DNA from: an uncultured Polaribacter sp.
GTDB taxonomy: Bacteria; Bacteroidota; Bacteroidia; Flavobacteriales; Flavobacteriaceae
Assembly: GCA_947497755.1 (NCBI GenBank)
Contig: CANMHT010000011.1
Coordinates: 62,001-126,000 of the forward strand
DNA: 64,000 nt
Reading direction: 5' to 3'
Shown here: piece after piece, positions 43,699 through 53,219 of the stretch
Layout: each line of letters begins with the position of its first letter
How positions within the stretch are numbered: position 1 is the stretch's first letter
The notes under the pieces: model-generated
The model's input: the letters and a program-made list of their open reading frames with translations, nothing else
The model's database searches: none
Told to the model about the DNA's origin: nothing
Made by a program: the position numbers and the translations under genes

Positions 43699-44649
43699 TT
43701 GAACACTACTATAAAAAAATCCCTAAAAATAATACTACCTCTAGCTCTTGGAGGTTTTTTAGTCTGGTATTCTTTATATGATATAGATACCGATGAGTTT
43801 ATTGGATACTTTAAAAATGCTAATTATTGGTGGATTTTATTAGGTCTATGTTTTGGAGCATTAAGTCATTTGTCTAGAGCTTATCGTTGGAAGTTTATGC
43901 TAGAGCCATTAGGTTTTAAGCCTTCATTTGCAAATAGCACTATGGCTGTTCTTGTGGCTTATTTAGTTAATCTAACAATACCACGTGCAGGAGAAGCTTC
44001 TAGAGCTGCAGTAATGACTAATTATGAAGATATTCCTTTTGAAAAAGGTTTTGGGACCATAGTAGCAGAGCGTATTGCAGACTTAGTAATGATGCTTTTA
44101 ATTGTAGCTATTACTCTTTTTGTACAATTTGATTTTATTTTTGATTTACTAATCAAAAACTTTAATCCAGTAAAAATAGGCATTGGCCTTGTTGCATTAC
44201 TTATTGGTTTTTTCTTCTTTACCAGATATATTAAAAAATCTACCTCAGGATTTGGTTTAAAAATTAAAACATTTATTACTGGTTTAATTGAAGGGGTAAT
44301 GAGTATTTTCAAAATGAAAAAACGCTGGGCTTTTATTTTTCATACGGTGTTTATTTGGACAATGTATGTAGCTATGTTTTGGGCAACTATCCCTGCAATT
44401 GAAGGCCTTCAAGTTCCTTTCGGTGCAGTATTAATTGGTTTTATTGCTGGCGGATTTGCCATTGCAGCAACCAATGGAGGAATAGGATTATATCCAGTTG
44501 CAGTAACAGGAGCTTTCTTGTTATTTGGAATTGCAGAAGATCCTAGTAAAGCATTTGGATGGATTATGTGGACGGCACAAACTGCTATGGTTATTGTTTT
44601 TGGTGGTCTTTCTTTTTTATTATTACCTATCTATAATAAAAACAAGTAA
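43699..44649 (+). CDS. Flippase-like (LPG synthase TM / UPF0104) membrane protein
   Basis: A 316-residue inner-membrane protein with about eight hydrophobic helices, matching the lysylphosphatidylglycerol synthase TM/UPF0104 family (LSHLSRAYRWKFMLEPLG near residues 50-70, NLTIPRAGEASRAAVM after it, and GGFAIAATNGGIGLYPVAV late). The family flips or supports lipid transfer; no LPG synthase catalytic domain is attached. The only early start is TTG at 43699, two bases after the panD stop, which suggests translational coupling; the next ATG is too far inside. Confidence 0.85.
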   Translation: MNTTIKKSLKIILPLALGGFLVWYSLYDIDTDEFIGYFKNANYWWILLGLCFGALSHLSRAYRWKFMLEPLGFKPSFANSTMAVLVAYLVNLTIPRAGEASRAAVMTNYEDIPFEKGFGTIVAERIADLVMMLLIVAITLFVQFDFIFDLLIKNFNPVKIGIGLVALLIGFFFFTRYIKKSTSGFGLKIKTFITGLIEGVMSIFKMKKRWAFIFHTVFIWTMYVAMFWATIPAIEGLQVPFGAVLIGFIAGGFAIAATNGGIGLYPVAVTGAFLLFGIAEDPSKAFGWIMWTAQTAMVIVFGGLSFLLLPIYNKNK

Positions 44650-44661
44650 ATTTCTTTTCTT

Positions 44662-44681
44662 TGTAAGAAGAACTTCTTACA
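44662..44681 (+). promoter_or_regulatory. 20-bp palindrome upstream of radA
   Basis: TGTAAGAAG AA CTTCTTACA is a perfect inverted repeat ending eight bases before the radA ATG. A -7-like TTTCTTTG (44656-44663) overlaps its left end, so it covers the expected start site: an operator or an mRNA hairpin. No T tract follows, so it is not a terminator. Confidence 0.55.
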
Positions 44682-44689
44682 TATTTTAA

Positions 44690-46048
44690 ATGGCTAAAGT
44701 CAAAACTTCTTTTTTTTGTCAAAACTGTGGTGCTCAAACTCCAAAATGGACGGGACAATGTAGTACTTGTAATGAATGGAATACTATTGTAGAAGAAGTC
44801 ATTCAAAAAGAAGAAAAAAGAAATTGGCAGCAATCTAGTAAAACCAATCGAAAGCCTAAACCTCTTCGAATTGAAGAGATTCAGTTAAATCCAGAAGAGC
44901 GAATTAACACAAATAACAACGAGTTAGATACTGTTCTTGGTGGTGGTCTAGTTAAAGGTTCTGTAACACTTTTAGGAGGTGAGCCAGGTATTGGTAAATC
45001 TACTTTATTACTACAAGTTGCCTTATCAATTAGCCAAAAAGTACTTTATGTTTCTGGAGAAGAAAGTCAGTCTCAAATAAAAATGAGAGCTGAAAGAATT
45101 GATACGACAGCTTCAAATTGTTTGATTTTAACCGAAACAAATACCCAACAAATCTTTAAAAATATTGAAGAAGTTGATCCTGAATTTTTAATTATAGATT
45201 CTATTCAGACTTTACACACCAATTCTATAGAAGCTTCGCCAGGAAGTATTTCTCAAATTAGAGAAACCACTGCAGAGCTTATTAAATTTGCTAAAGAAAC
45301 TTCTACTCCTGTTTTATTAATTGGACATATAAACAAAGAAGGACAAATTGCGGGTCCTAAAATTTTAGAACATATGGTAGATGTTGTTTTACAATTTGAA
45401 GGCGATAGAAACCATACTTATAGAATTCTTAGAGCTCAAAAAAACCGATTTGGATCTACATCAGAACTAGGAATTTACGAAATGCTTTCTGGTGGATTAC
45501 GAGAAGTTTCGAATCCTTCAGAAATATTAATTTCTAAAAAAGATGCTGATTTAAGTGGTACTGCTATTGCTTCTACTTTAGAAGGTGTAAGACCTTTAAT
45601 GATCGAAATTCAAGCATTAGTTTCTACCGCAGTTTACGGAACTCCTCAACGATCTACAACAGGTTATAATCTAAAACGACTACACATGATTTTAGCTGTT
45701 TTAGAAAAAAGAGCAGGCTTTAAATTAGGTGCTAAAGATGTTTTTTTAAATATTACTGGCGGAATAAATGTTGATGATCCTGCAATAGACCTAGCGGTTG
45801 TTGCTGCTATACTTTCTTCAAATGAAGATATTGCCATTTCTCCTCACGTCTGTTTTGCCGCAGAAATTGGTTTGGCTGGAGAAATTAGACCTGTTTCTAA
45901 AATTGATCAACGTATCTTAGAGGCAGAAAAACTTGGATACAAAAAGTTTGTTGCTTCTAAATACAATAAAATCACTTCAAAAAATCACTCAATTCAACTC
46001 ATATTAGTAGGAAAAGTAGAAGAGGCTTTTGCTACTTTATTTGCATAA
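44690..46048 (+). CDS. radA: DNA repair protein RadA
   Basis: A 452-residue RecA-like branch-migration helicase. The N-terminal zinc finger is C10, C13, C24, C27 (FFCQNCG, QCSTCNEW). The RecA core has Walker A GGEPGIGKST and the RadA-specific KNRFGSTSE. The Lon-like C-terminal domain carries GGINVDDPAIDLAVVAAILS. A 20-bp palindrome sits between promoter and ATG. It ends in a strong terminator. Confidence 0.96.
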   Translation: MAKVKTSFFCQNCGAQTPKWTGQCSTCNEWNTIVEEVIQKEEKRNWQQSSKTNRKPKPLRIEEIQLNPEERINTNNNELDTVLGGGLVKGSVTLLGGEPGIGKSTLLLQVALSISQKVLYVSGEESQSQIKMRAERIDTTASNCLILTETNTQQIFKNIEEVDPEFLIIDSIQTLHTNSIEASPGSISQIRETTAELIKFAKETSTPVLLIGHINKEGQIAGPKILEHMVDVVLQFEGDRNHTYRILRAQKNRFGSTSELGIYEMLSGGLREVSNPSEILISKKDADLSGTAIASTLEGVRPLMIEIQALVSTAVYGTPQRSTTGYNLKRLHMILAVLEKRAGFKLGAKDVFLNITGGINVDDPAIDLAVVAAILSSNEDIAISPHVCFAAEIGLAGEIRPVSKIDQRILEAEKLGYKKFVASKYNKITSKNHSIQLILVGKVEEAFATLFA

Positions 46049-46080
46049 AAAAATCCGAGCAAATTTGCTCGGATTTTTTT
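46047..46080. terminator. Bidirectional terminator after radA
   Basis: A 24-base perfect palindrome (46052-46075; arm AATCCGAGCAAA) with A and T tracts on either side, between the convergent radA and DUF4190 genes. Confidence 0.92.
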
Positions 46081-46093
46081 ATGTTTTTGTTTT

Positions 46094-46387
46094 TTAAATT
46101 GAGGCTGCTCCACCTAACATTACCAATCCAGCAACAATAAAAATTAATATTATAATTCCTATCAAAGAAATTACGAGTCCTGCAATGGCAAGTCCTCTTG
46201 GTTTTTTAAAGATTCCAACTAGAGATAAAACAAACCCAACAAGCCATAAAATCCATCCTAAAAAAGGAATCCAACCAAAAACCAATGCAATCAAAGACAA
46301 TACAAAACCAGCAGTTCCTACACCATTAGATTCACTTTTTTGCTGATTTACAATTGTTTGCTTTTCGGTTGCTTTTACTTCTTCCAT
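46094..46387 (-). CDS. DUF4190-like small membrane protein
   Basis: A 97-residue protein with a polar N-terminus of about 25 residues and two or three hydrophobic segments (GTAGFVLSLIALVFGWIPFL, LVGFVLSLVGIF, LAIAGLVISLIGIIILIFIV) with the glycine-rich pattern of DUF4190. It is 33 bases downstream of hemD and is probably co-transcribed with hemD and the DUF4271 gene. No function is known. Confidence 0.78.
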   Translation of the reverse strand: MEEVKATEKQTIVNQQKSESNGVGTAGFVLSLIALVFGWIPFLGWILWLVGFVLSLVGIFKKPRGLAIAGLVISLIGIIILIFIVAGLVMLGGAASI

Positions 46388-46420
46388 AGCTTTGATTGAT
46401 AATTATCAAGGAGTCAGAAA

Positions 46421-47167
46421 CTATTTTTTATTCACCTCTTTTATATACTTTTCTAAAGCCATTGTCATAGAAGGTGTTTCTGGTGTTGGTGCAGTAATAT
46501 TACACTTTAAACCAGCTTCTGTTGCCGCTTTTACTGTAGAGTTACCAAACACTGCAATACGTGTATTGTTTTGTTTAAACTCTGGGAAATTCTTAAATAA
46601 AGAATCGATTCCAGACGGGCTAAAGAATACTAAAATATCGTAGAAAACATTTTCTAAATCAGACAAATCGCTTACAACAGTCTTATATAATATTGCTTGT
46701 TTCCAATTAACCCCTAATTTTTCTAATTCATTCGGAATTAACGGCTTTAATTTATCAGAAGAAGGCAATAAGAATTTTTCATCTTTATGCTTTTTAATCA
46801 ACTTACAAAGCTCTGGAAAAGTTCTAGTACCTACATATATTTTACGTTTTCTATATACTACATACTTTTGCAAATAGTAAGCAACCGCTTCAGACTGACA
46901 AAAATACTTTAAACTATCAGGCACTTTAAATCGCATTTCTTCTGCGATTCTAAAAAAGTTATCTACAGCATTTCTACTGGTTAAAATGATTGCAGTAAAA
47001 TTGTTTAAATCTATCTTTTGGGCTCTTACTTCTTTTACTTCTACTCCTTCTACATGTATAAATGATCTAAAGTCAATTTTTACTTTTTGTTTTTCGGATA
47101 AATCAAAGTATGGCGAAGTTTCTGTTTTAGGCGCTGGTTGAGAAACCAAAATCGTTTTCACTTTCAT
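46421..47167 (-). CDS. hemD: Uroporphyrinogen-III synthase
   Basis: A 248-residue two-domain cyclase that closes and inverts ring D in haem synthesis. The HemD pattern is seen in AIILTSRNAVDNFFRIAEE and DILVFFSPSGIDSLFKNFPE followed by AVFGNSTVKAATEAGL. Sequence identity in this family is low, so the call rests on these blocks and the neighbour DUF4271, with which it is usually paired in flavobacteria (15 bases upstream). Confidence 0.9.
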   Translation of the reverse strand: MKVKTILVSQPAPKTETSPYFDLSEKQKVKIDFRSFIHVEGVEVKEVRAQKIDLNNFTAIILTSRNAVDNFFRIAEEMRFKVPDSLKYFCQSEAVAYYLQKYVVYRKRKIYVGTRTFPELCKLIKKHKDEKFLLPSSDKLKPLIPNELEKLGVNWKQAILYKTVVSDLSDLENVFYDILVFFSPSGIDSLFKNFPEFKQNNTRIAVFGNSTVKAATEAGLKCNITAPTPETPSMTMALEKYIKEVNKK

Positions 47168-47181
47168 AAATCTACTTTTTT

Positions 47182-47820
47182 TTATGCTGTTATTTTATAT
47201 ATGATTAATAACGGTGCTACTTGAAGTGCGCAAAGGTACAAAATAAAATAAAACAACTTGTTAATAATCAAGTTTTTGTTATTCAGAAACAACAATAGCG
47301 CAGACAACAAAAAGAACCCAATAAAAAAACAAAACAAAATAAAAGTGCTCATTTCACTATAACAAGTAACTATTAACAAGGGAAATAGCAACAAAGCGAT
47401 ACTATAAAAATAAGTTGTTTTAGAAGAAAACAGATAGCTAACTTCATGTTGTATTTCAAATAAACTTGCTATGATTTTATCTAATAAAATAAAGATTAGT
47501 AGATATGCTAAAACAAAGCTATAAATGCTAATGAATAGGACAAAACTCAAAACATAGTTCAAAAAATAAGCTGCAAAAAAACTAATTAAAATGGCATAAA
47601 CAATAGAAGAGAAAAGAAGTAACACCAAATTAAATGCATTAAAAAAAGATTCTTTTTCTTCTATTTTCTTAGCAACAAACCCTTTTAAAAATAGTGCTTT
47701 TGAATATCCAACTAATTTTTGTTGATCAATCGCTTTTAAGAACACAATCAACACTAATACAAACACAAAAAGAAGTGTTAACCAATTATTAGAAAAAGCT
47801 ATTCTATCTAGCGCTTGCAT
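47182..47820 (-). CDS. DUF4271 membrane protein
   Basis: A 212-residue integral membrane protein with about six hydrophobic helices. It matches the DUF4271 family by size and position directly upstream of hemD. Two features are NWLTLLFVFVLVLIVFLK at the N-terminus and a conserved GYSKALF block after it. The function is unknown; a link to haem or envelope biology is inferred from linkage alone. It is divergent from the mannosyltransferase gene. Confidence 0.82.
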   Translation of the reverse strand: MQALDRIAFSNNWLTLLFVFVLVLIVFLKAIDQQKLVGYSKALFLKGFVAKKIEEKESFFNAFNLVLLLFSSIVYAILISFFAAYFLNYVLSFVLFISIYSFVLAYLLIFILLDKIIASLFEIQHEVSYLFSSKTTYFYSIALLLFPLLIVTCYSEMSTFILFCFFIGFFLLSALLLFLNNKNLIINKLFYFILYLCALQVAPLLIIYKITA

Positions 47821-47846
47821 TAATTTGTTTTATGAAAATTATAACA

Positions 47847-47854
47847 CAAAATTA
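47847..47854 (-). promoter_or_regulatory. -7 box of DUF4271-hemD operon
   Basis: TAATTTTG on the minus strand, 26 bases upstream of the ATG at 47820. Confidence 0.5.
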
Positions 47855-47868
47855 GTGATAAATTAGCG

Positions 47869-47876
47869 TATATTTG
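47869..47876 (+). promoter_or_regulatory. -7 box of mannosyltransferase operon
   Basis: TATATTTG, 31 bases before the ATG at 47908; back to back with the hemD-side promoter. Confidence 0.55.
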
Positions 47877-47907
47877 CTACACTTTATTTTATCCATTTTA
47901 AAAAAAT

Positions 47908-48627
47908 ATGTCAGACACTCTGGTAATTATACCAACTTATAACGAAAAGGAAAATATTGAAGCTATCATTCGCGCTGTTTTTAGTCAAGAAAAACCTTTC
48001 GATATTTTAATTGTTGATGACAACTCGCCAGATGGTACTTCTGATATTGTTACTGGCTTAATCTCAGAATTCCCTAATAAATTATTTATTGAAAATAGAA
48101 CTGAGAAAAATGGAATTGGTACAGCATATATTCATGGTTTTAAGTGGGCAATCCGTAAAAATTACGAATACATTATTGAAATGGATGCCGACTTTTCTCA
48201 CAACCCAAAAGATTTAATTAGACTGTACAATGCTTGTGCTACTGAAGGTGCTGATGTTTCTGTAGGTTCTAGGTATGTAAAAAACAGAGTAAATGTTGTA
48301 AATTGGGACATAAAGAGGTTGTTACTTTCTTATTTTGCTTCTAGATATGTACGTATTATCACAGGTATTCGCGTATATGATACCACAGCAGGTTTTGTTT
48401 GTTATAAAAGAAAAGTTTTAGAGGTTATTAACTTAGATAAAATTAAATTTGTAGGATATGCTTTCCAAATTGAAATGAAATTTAAAGCATGGAAACATAA
48501 ATTCAATATAAAAGAAGTTTCTGTTATTTTTACAGACAGAGCTCTTGGAGAATCAAAAATGAGTGGCTCTATCATTTATGAAGCGCTCTTTGGAGTGATA
48601 AAACTACGCCTTAAAGGTTTAAAATAA
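47908..48627 (+). CDS. Polyprenol-phosphate mannosyltransferase (GT2)
   Basis: A 239-residue family 2 glycosyltransferase like dolichol-phosphate-mannose synthases. The nucleotide-binding start is LVIIPTYNEKENI, then VDDNSPDGTSDI and the DxD-like EMDADFSHNP; GSRYVKNRVNVVNWDIKR and QIEMKFKAWKHK are family blocks. No membrane anchor is fused, so it works at the inner face of the membrane on a lipid carrier. It starts a three-gene operon with dihydroorotase one base downstream. Confidence 0.92.
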   Translation: MSDTLVIIPTYNEKENIEAIIRAVFSQEKPFDILIVDDNSPDGTSDIVTGLISEFPNKLFIENRTEKNGIGTAYIHGFKWAIRKNYEYIIEMDADFSHNPKDLIRLYNACATEGADVSVGSRYVKNRVNVVNWDIKRLLLSYFASRYVRIITGIRVYDTTAGFVCYKRKVLEVINLDKIKFVGYAFQIEMKFKAWKHKFNIKEVSVIFTDRALGESKMSGSIIYEALFGVIKLRLKGLK

Positions 48628-48628
48628 A

Positions 48629-49966
48629 ATGAACACAACACTAATACAAAACGCCCAAATTGTTAACGAAAACGCAGTTTTTACTGGAGATGTCTTAATA
48701 GAAAACAATATTATTAAGCAGGTTTCAGAAAAAATTAACCCTACAGAAAACACTAAGATTATTGATGCTAAAGGCTCGTACTTAATTCCTGGAGTTATTG
48801 ATGATCAAGTACATTTTCGCGAACCTGGGTTAACACATAAAGCTAACATTGCTACAGAAAGTAAAGCGGCGGTTGCTGGTGGAATTACTTCTTTTATAGA
48901 AATGCCAAATACAGTACCGCAAGCGACAACACAAGAATTGTTAGAAGATAAATTTGAAATTGCTTCAAAAACCTCTTATGCCAACTATTCTTTTATGTTT
49001 GGAGGCACCAATAACAATTTAGAAGAGTTATTAAAAACCAATCCTAAAAATGTCGCTGGAATCAAATTATTTTTAGGTTCATCAACAGGAAATATGCTTG
49101 TTGACAATGAAGAAGTATTAGAAAAAATATTTTCGTCTACCAAAATGCTCATTTCAGTTCATTGCGAAGACGAAGCTACGATTAGAAAAAATACAGCGCA
49201 TTATAAAGAAATATACGGAGACGACATTCCAATTGAGCTTCATCCTGTTATTAGAAGTGAAGAAGCTTGTTATTTATCGTCTTCTAAAGCAATTGAACTT
49301 GCTAAAAAAACAGGAGCACGTTTACATGTTTTTCATTTATCTACAGAAAAAGAAACCCACTTATTTAGAAATGATATTCCTTTAGAAGAAAAACAAATTA
49401 CTGCAGAAGTTTGTGTACATCATTTATGGTTTTCTGATGAAGATTACGCTAAAAAGGGAACTCATATAAAATGGAATCCTGCTGTAAAAAAAGCTAGTGA
49501 CAGAGCTGGTTTATGGAAAGCTTTATTAGATGACAGATTAGATATTATTGCTACAGATCATGCGCCTCATACAATAGAAGAAAAAGACAATGTATATACA
49601 AAAGCGCCTAGTGGAGGTCCTTTAGTACAACATGCTTTAAATGCTATTTTAGAAAAGGTAAAAGATGGTACTATTTCTATTGAAAAAGCCGTTGAAAAAA
49701 TGTGTCATAACCCTGCTAAAATTTTTAAAATAGAAAAAAGAGGGTTTATTAGAGAAGGTTATTTTGCCGATTTAGTGATTGTAGATCCAAACAAATCATA
49801 TACTGTTTCTAAAGAAAATGTTTTATATAAATGTGGTTGGTCACCTTTTGAAGGAACAGCATTTTCTAGTAGTATTACTCACACATTTATAAATGGAAAT
49901 TTAATCTTTGACAATGGTTACTTTAATGAAACCATAAAAGGAGAACGTTTACTTTTTAATCGATAG
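48629..49966 (+). CDS. Dihydroorotase
   Basis: A 445-residue amidohydrolase that closes carbamoyl-aspartate to dihydroorotate in pyrimidine synthesis. The first metal motif is DDQVHFREPG: the usual D-x-H-x-H is D-x-Q-x-H (Q60, H62). This substitution is common in the phylum as I recall it (for example Porphyromonas), so it is not a sign of decay. Later ligands are in SVHCEDEA, HVFHLS and the catalytic ATDHAPHT. It is one base behind the mannosyltransferase gene and one base ahead of DUF4296. Confidence 0.92.
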   Translation: MNTTLIQNAQIVNENAVFTGDVLIENNIIKQVSEKINPTENTKIIDAKGSYLIPGVIDDQVHFREPGLTHKANIATESKAAVAGGITSFIEMPNTVPQATTQELLEDKFEIASKTSYANYSFMFGGTNNNLEELLKTNPKNVAGIKLFLGSSTGNMLVDNEEVLEKIFSSTKMLISVHCEDEATIRKNTAHYKEIYGDDIPIELHPVIRSEEACYLSSSKAIELAKKTGARLHVFHLSTEKETHLFRNDIPLEEKQITAEVCVHHLWFSDEDYAKKGTHIKWNPAVKKASDRAGLWKALLDDRLDIIATDHAPHTIEEKDNVYTKAPSGGPLVQHALNAILEKVKDGTISIEKAVEKMCHNPAKIFKIEKRGFIREGYFADLVIVDPNKSYTVSKENVLYKCGWSPFEGTAFSSSITHTFINGNLIFDNGYFNETIKGERLLFNR

Positions 49967-49967
49967 C

Positions 49968-50336
49968 ATGAAAAAAGTTGTTGCAATCATAGCATTAGCA
50001 TTGTTCGTTTCTTGTACAAGTAGAACAATATTAGAAAAGCCTAAAAACCTTATTCCAAAGGACACTATGGTGTTGCTACTAACAGATTTGTACATTGCTA
50101 AAAATGCATTTCATGAGAAAAATATTCGTAATGAGAAAAAAGTAAACTATATGCCTCTTGTTTACAATAAGTATAAAATTGATAGCACTCGATTCTATAT
50201 AAGCAACTTTTATTATACTTCTAAATTAGAAGAGTACGATTTGATTTTTAAAGAAGTAGGCGAAAAACTAAAACAAAAAAAAGACAGTCTCGAAAAAATA
50301 ATTGAAGAGAAAAAAGCTGTTGAAAGAAGAGATTAA
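49968..50336 (+). CDS. DUF4296 lipoprotein
   Basis: A 122-residue lipoprotein (LFVSC lipobox, C16) of the DUF4296 family. The block LIPKDTMVLLLTDLYIAKNA is the family hallmark; the C-terminus is a Lys/Glu-rich helix (KLKQKKDSLEKIIEEKKAVE). It follows dihydroorotase by one base in the same order as in other flavobacteria. The function is unknown. Its last codons overlap the convergent epimerase gene by four bases. Confidence 0.85.
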   Translation: MKKVVAIIALALFVSCTSRTILEKPKNLIPKDTMVLLLTDLYIAKNAFHEKNIRNEKKVNYMPLVYNKYKIDSTRFYISNFYYTSKLEEYDLIFKEVGEKLKQKKDSLEKIIEEKKAVERRD

Positions 50337-51340
50337 TGTTCTTCCTGATATTTATTGCTTATTTCTTTTATCACTTTATCTATTGAAGTGAATTTAAAAT
50401 CGATACTGTTTCTAATTTTTTCTGAAGAATAATGGGTCTCATTAAATAATGAGTTTGCTGTGTTCTTGTTTAACAACCTTTTTTTTCGAGTTAAGAACGT
50501 AATTATTCCATCCAACCTTCTTAAAAAGGAAATCACACTTTTTGAGACATTGACCGATGGTGGAGTCTTTCCTAAACTTAAAGCAACTGTTGTAAAAATC
50601 TCTTTAAAGCTTTTATTTTCTGACACTAAAATAAATCGTTCATTTTTTACACTACTTTCTGTAAGTAAAATCATTGCTTTTACTACATCTGCTACACCAA
50701 CATAACCCGTAATACCTGTTGTGTAATATTTTAATCCTTTGGCTACTTTGGTAAAAAACAATCCTGTATTTGTGTTCCAAAAACCAGCTCCTAAAATAAC
50801 TCCCGGATTTACAATAACAACCTCTACACCTTCTTGGCTTGCTCTCCAAACTTCCATTTCTGCTCCACGTTTGGTAATCGCATATCCGTTGTGTTCTCCT
50901 TCAGCATTCCATTCGTTTTCTTCGGTTGCTATTTGATTATTTACACCATCTCCAATCGCAGCAATAGAACTTACAAAGCACAGTTTTTGAATGGCATTAG
51001 AAATACAAAAATTGACAATATTAGCAGTACCATCAATATTTACCTGCCTCATTTTTCTATAATCTTTAGGATCAAAAGAGACCAAAGCAGCTGCATGATA
51101 CACAATCGTTACCTCTTCAAATGCTTTTTCTAAAGAAGGAACCTCTGTAATATCAGCTTGTACCCATATAATTTTAGAGAATAAAGTTGCTACATCTTCT
51201 GTATAATATGAGAATATTTTTTTTACAGTTTGCAACGATTTTTCAGTTCTATAAATCGCTTTTACCTGTTTATTTTTTGATGTAAGTGTAGCCAATAAGT
51301 GAGCTCCAACCAATCCTGTTCCTCCGGTTACTAAAATCAT
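50333..51340 (-). CDS. NAD-dependent epimerase/dehydratase (SDR)
   Basis: A 335-residue extended short-chain dehydrogenase. The Rossmann motif is MILVTGGTGLVGAHLL; the catalytic Tyr-x3-Lys is in GYAITKRGAEMEV; FVSSIAAIGDG supplies the serine. Substrate is probably a nucleotide sugar or a sterol/hydroxy compound; it cannot be told from the sequence. ATG 51340 places the Rossmann motif at the very start, so the open frame up to 51412 is not used. It is divergent from tyrS. Confidence 0.88.
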   Translation of the reverse strand: MILVTGGTGLVGAHLLATLTSKNKQVKAIYRTEKSLQTVKKIFSYYTEDVATLFSKIIWVQADITEVPSLEKAFEEVTIVYHAAALVSFDPKDYRKMRQVNIDGTANIVNFCISNAIQKLCFVSSIAAIGDGVNNQIATEENEWNAEGEHNGYAITKRGAEMEVWRASQEGVEVVIVNPGVILGAGFWNTNTGLFFTKVAKGLKYYTTGITGYVGVADVVKAMILLTESSVKNERFILVSENKSFKEIFTTVALSLGKTPPSVNVSKSVISFLRRLDGIITFLTRKKRLLNKNTANSLFNETHYSSEKIRNSIDFKFTSIDKVIKEISNKYQEEH

Positions 51341-51395
51341 CTGTATAATTCTAAAAATCCTAGTTGCTAAAGTAGTTTTTTTTATAGGATAAAAG

Positions 51396-51403
51396 TATCT
51401 TTG
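51396..51403 (+). promoter_or_regulatory. -7 box of tyrS
   Basis: TATCTTTG, 18 bases before the ATG at 51422. The longer open frame from 51401 begins inside this box and is not translated. Confidence 0.55.
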
Positions 51404-51421
51404 CCTTCTCATAAATTAAAA

Positions 51422-52723
51422 ATGATGACAAATTTTGTAGAAGAATTACGTTGGCGTGGACTATTACACGATATAATGCCAGATACTGAAGACTATTTAT
51501 TAAAAAATAAAACAGCTGGTTATATTGGGTTTGATCCTACAGCAGATTCGTTACATATTGGTAGCTTGGTACAAATTATAATCTTAATGCATTTTCAGCG
51601 TGCAGGTCATACATCAATTGCTTTAGTTGGTGGTGCAACTGGAATGGTTGGTGATCCATCTGGTAAATCTGCAGAAAGAAATTTATTAGATGAAGCTACC
51701 TTAGCTAAAAATATTGCAGGAGTTAAAAGTCAGTTAGAACGTTTCTTAGATTTTGACAAAAACTCTTCTGAAAACCCAGCAGAGTTGGTAAATAATTACG
51801 ATTGGATGAAAGACATTTCTCTAATCGATTTTGTTAGAGATACAGGAAAACACATTACTGTAAATTATATGATGGCCAAAGATTCTGTAAAGAAAAGGCT
51901 TAATGGAGAATTTGCAGAAGGAATGAGCTTTACCGAGTTTACCTATCAGTTATTTCAAGGATATGACTTCTATCATTTATACAAAGAGAAAAACTGTAGA
52001 TTACAAATGGGAGGTTCTGATCAGTGGGGAAATATAACCACTGGTACAGAATTAATCAGAAGAAAAGCACAAGGAAAAGCCTATGCAATAACAGTTCCTT
52101 TAGTTACCAAAGCCGATGGAACTAAATTTGGAAAAACTGAAGGTGGTAATGTATGGCTAGATGCTAACAGAACTTCTCCTTATAAGTTTTACCAATATTG
52201 GTTAAATTCTTCTGATGAAGATTCTGAAAAATACATCAAAATTTTTACTTTCTTATCTCAAGAAGAAATTGAAAACTTAATTAAAGAACATAAAGAAGCG
52301 CCTCATATGCGTTTGTTACAGAAAAAGATTGGAGAAGAAGTTACTGTAATGACTCATGGTAGAGAAGCTTATGAAAAAGCAATAGCTGCTTCAAATATTT
52401 TATTTGGAAAATCTACTTCTGAAGATATCAAACAACTTGACGAACAAACATTTTTAGATGTTTTTGAAGGAGTTCCTCAAGCTTCAGTTAGTAAAGAGGA
52501 TATTGATAATGGACTAGATATGATTGGTGCTTTATCTGCAAAGACAAACTTCTTAAAATCGAATTCTGATGCTCGTAGAGCCTTAAAAGAAAATGCAATT
52601 TCTGTAAACAAAGAAAAAGTAAAAGAAGACTATACAATTTCTACTACAGATTTAATAGCAAATACATATGTACTTCTACAACGCGGTAAAAAAAGTTATT
52701 TTTTATTAAAAGTTGAAGCTTAA
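51422..52723 (+). CDS. tyrS: Tyrosine--tRNA ligase
   Basis: A 433-residue class I synthetase. The HIGH motif is LHIGSL (about 45), the KMSKS region is [11 protein letters not shown], and [14 protein letters not shown] lies in the tyrosine-binding fold. A C-terminal S4-like domain ([19 protein letters not shown]) binds the tRNA. The start is ATG 51422 or 51425. It is transcribed alone from its own promoter to a strong terminator. Confidence 0.96.
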   Translation: MMTNFVEELRWRGLLHDIMPDTEDYLLKNKTAGYIGFDPTADSLHIGSLVQIIILMHFQRAGHTSIALVGGATGMVGDPSGKSAERNLLDEATLAKNIAGVKSQLERFLDFDKNSSENPAELVNNYDWMKDISLIDFVRDTGKHITVNYMMAKDSVKKRLNGEFAEGMSFTEFTYQLFQGYDFYHLYKEKNCRLQMGGSDQWGNITTGTELIRRKAQGKAYAITVPLVTKADGTKFGKTEGGNVWLDANRTSPYKFYQYWLNSSDEDSEKYIKIFTFLSQEEIENLIKEHKEAPHMRLLQKKIGEEVTVMTHGREAYEKAIAASNILFGKSTSEDIKQLDEQTFLDVFEGVPQASVSKEDIDNGLDMIGALSAKTNFLKSNSDARRALKENAISVNKEKVKEDYTISTTDLIANTYVLLQRGKKSYFLLKVEA

Positions 52724-52742
52724 TTAAGTACAAAACATTCAT

Positions 52743-52774
52743 AAAAAAAGTCAGCAAATTGCTGACTTTTTTTT
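52743..52774. terminator. Bidirectional terminator after tyrS
   Basis: Stem AGTCAGCA (52749-52756) / TGCTGACT (52760-52767), loop AAT, with A and T tracts, between the convergent tyrS and YHS gene. Confidence 0.9.
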
Positions 52775-52780
52775 ATGCTA

Positions 52781-53218
52781 TTATTTTTTAAGTTTTTTCC
52801 AATTGATATCTGCTTGTTTTTTGAGTGATTCTGCACCTTCATCTACCCAGAGTTTTAATGTATTTGTACCCCAAGCATTGTAAAACAAGTATAATTTATC
52901 ATCTCTTATCTCAAAGGTTTTCGGATTGATAGACACTTTTTCTCCATTCTTTCCTATCGCATAAGCACAATAACCTCCATATTGAGGAACATACTTTGTT
53001 GGACTTTCTTTAAATGCCGCTAAATTCTTTGCTGATGAAAACTGAAACTTAACACCATCATAAGTAGTTGTGTATTTCTTTTTTCCTTTTTCAGCTTTAT
53101 TAGCAAAATAAGCTACTACATCGTAACCATTCGCTACATATCCTCTTTTAAGATTGTAATCTTGTTGAGAAAAAACAGTAGAAGAGACTAATAAAAAAGC
53201 AATCAGTAATTTTTTCAT
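52781..53218 (-). CDS. YHS-like secreted protein (copy 2)
   Basis: A 145-residue exported protein with a signal peptide (MKKLLIAFLLVSSTVFSQ). The family pattern is KRGYVANGYDVVAYFANK, then FSSAKNLAAFKESPTKYVPQ and YGGYCAYAI, which stands in for the Y-H-S and cysteine of the YHS metal-binding domain; the last part is KLYLFYNAWGTNTLKLWV. It is a tandem copy of the gene just upstream, separated by one base. A role in metal or copper binding is suggested by the family only. Confidence 0.85.
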   Translation of the reverse strand: MKKLLIAFLLVSSTVFSQQDYNLKRGYVANGYDVVAYFANKAEKGKKKYTTTYDGVKFQFSSAKNLAAFKESPTKYVPQYGGYCAYAIGKNGEKVSINPKTFEIRDDKLYLFYNAWGTNTLKLWVDEGAESLKKQADINWKKLKK

Positions 53219-53219
53219 C

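Noticed and set aside
44662..44681. Terminator of the flippase-like gene
   Set aside because: The palindrome is perfect but is not followed by a T tract and overlaps the radA promoter region.
48800..48840. Dihydroorotase with Gln in place of the first metal histidine (Q60), possibly inactive
   Set aside because: As recalled, the same D-x-Q-x-H form is normal for dihydroorotases of this phylum, so it is not a defect.
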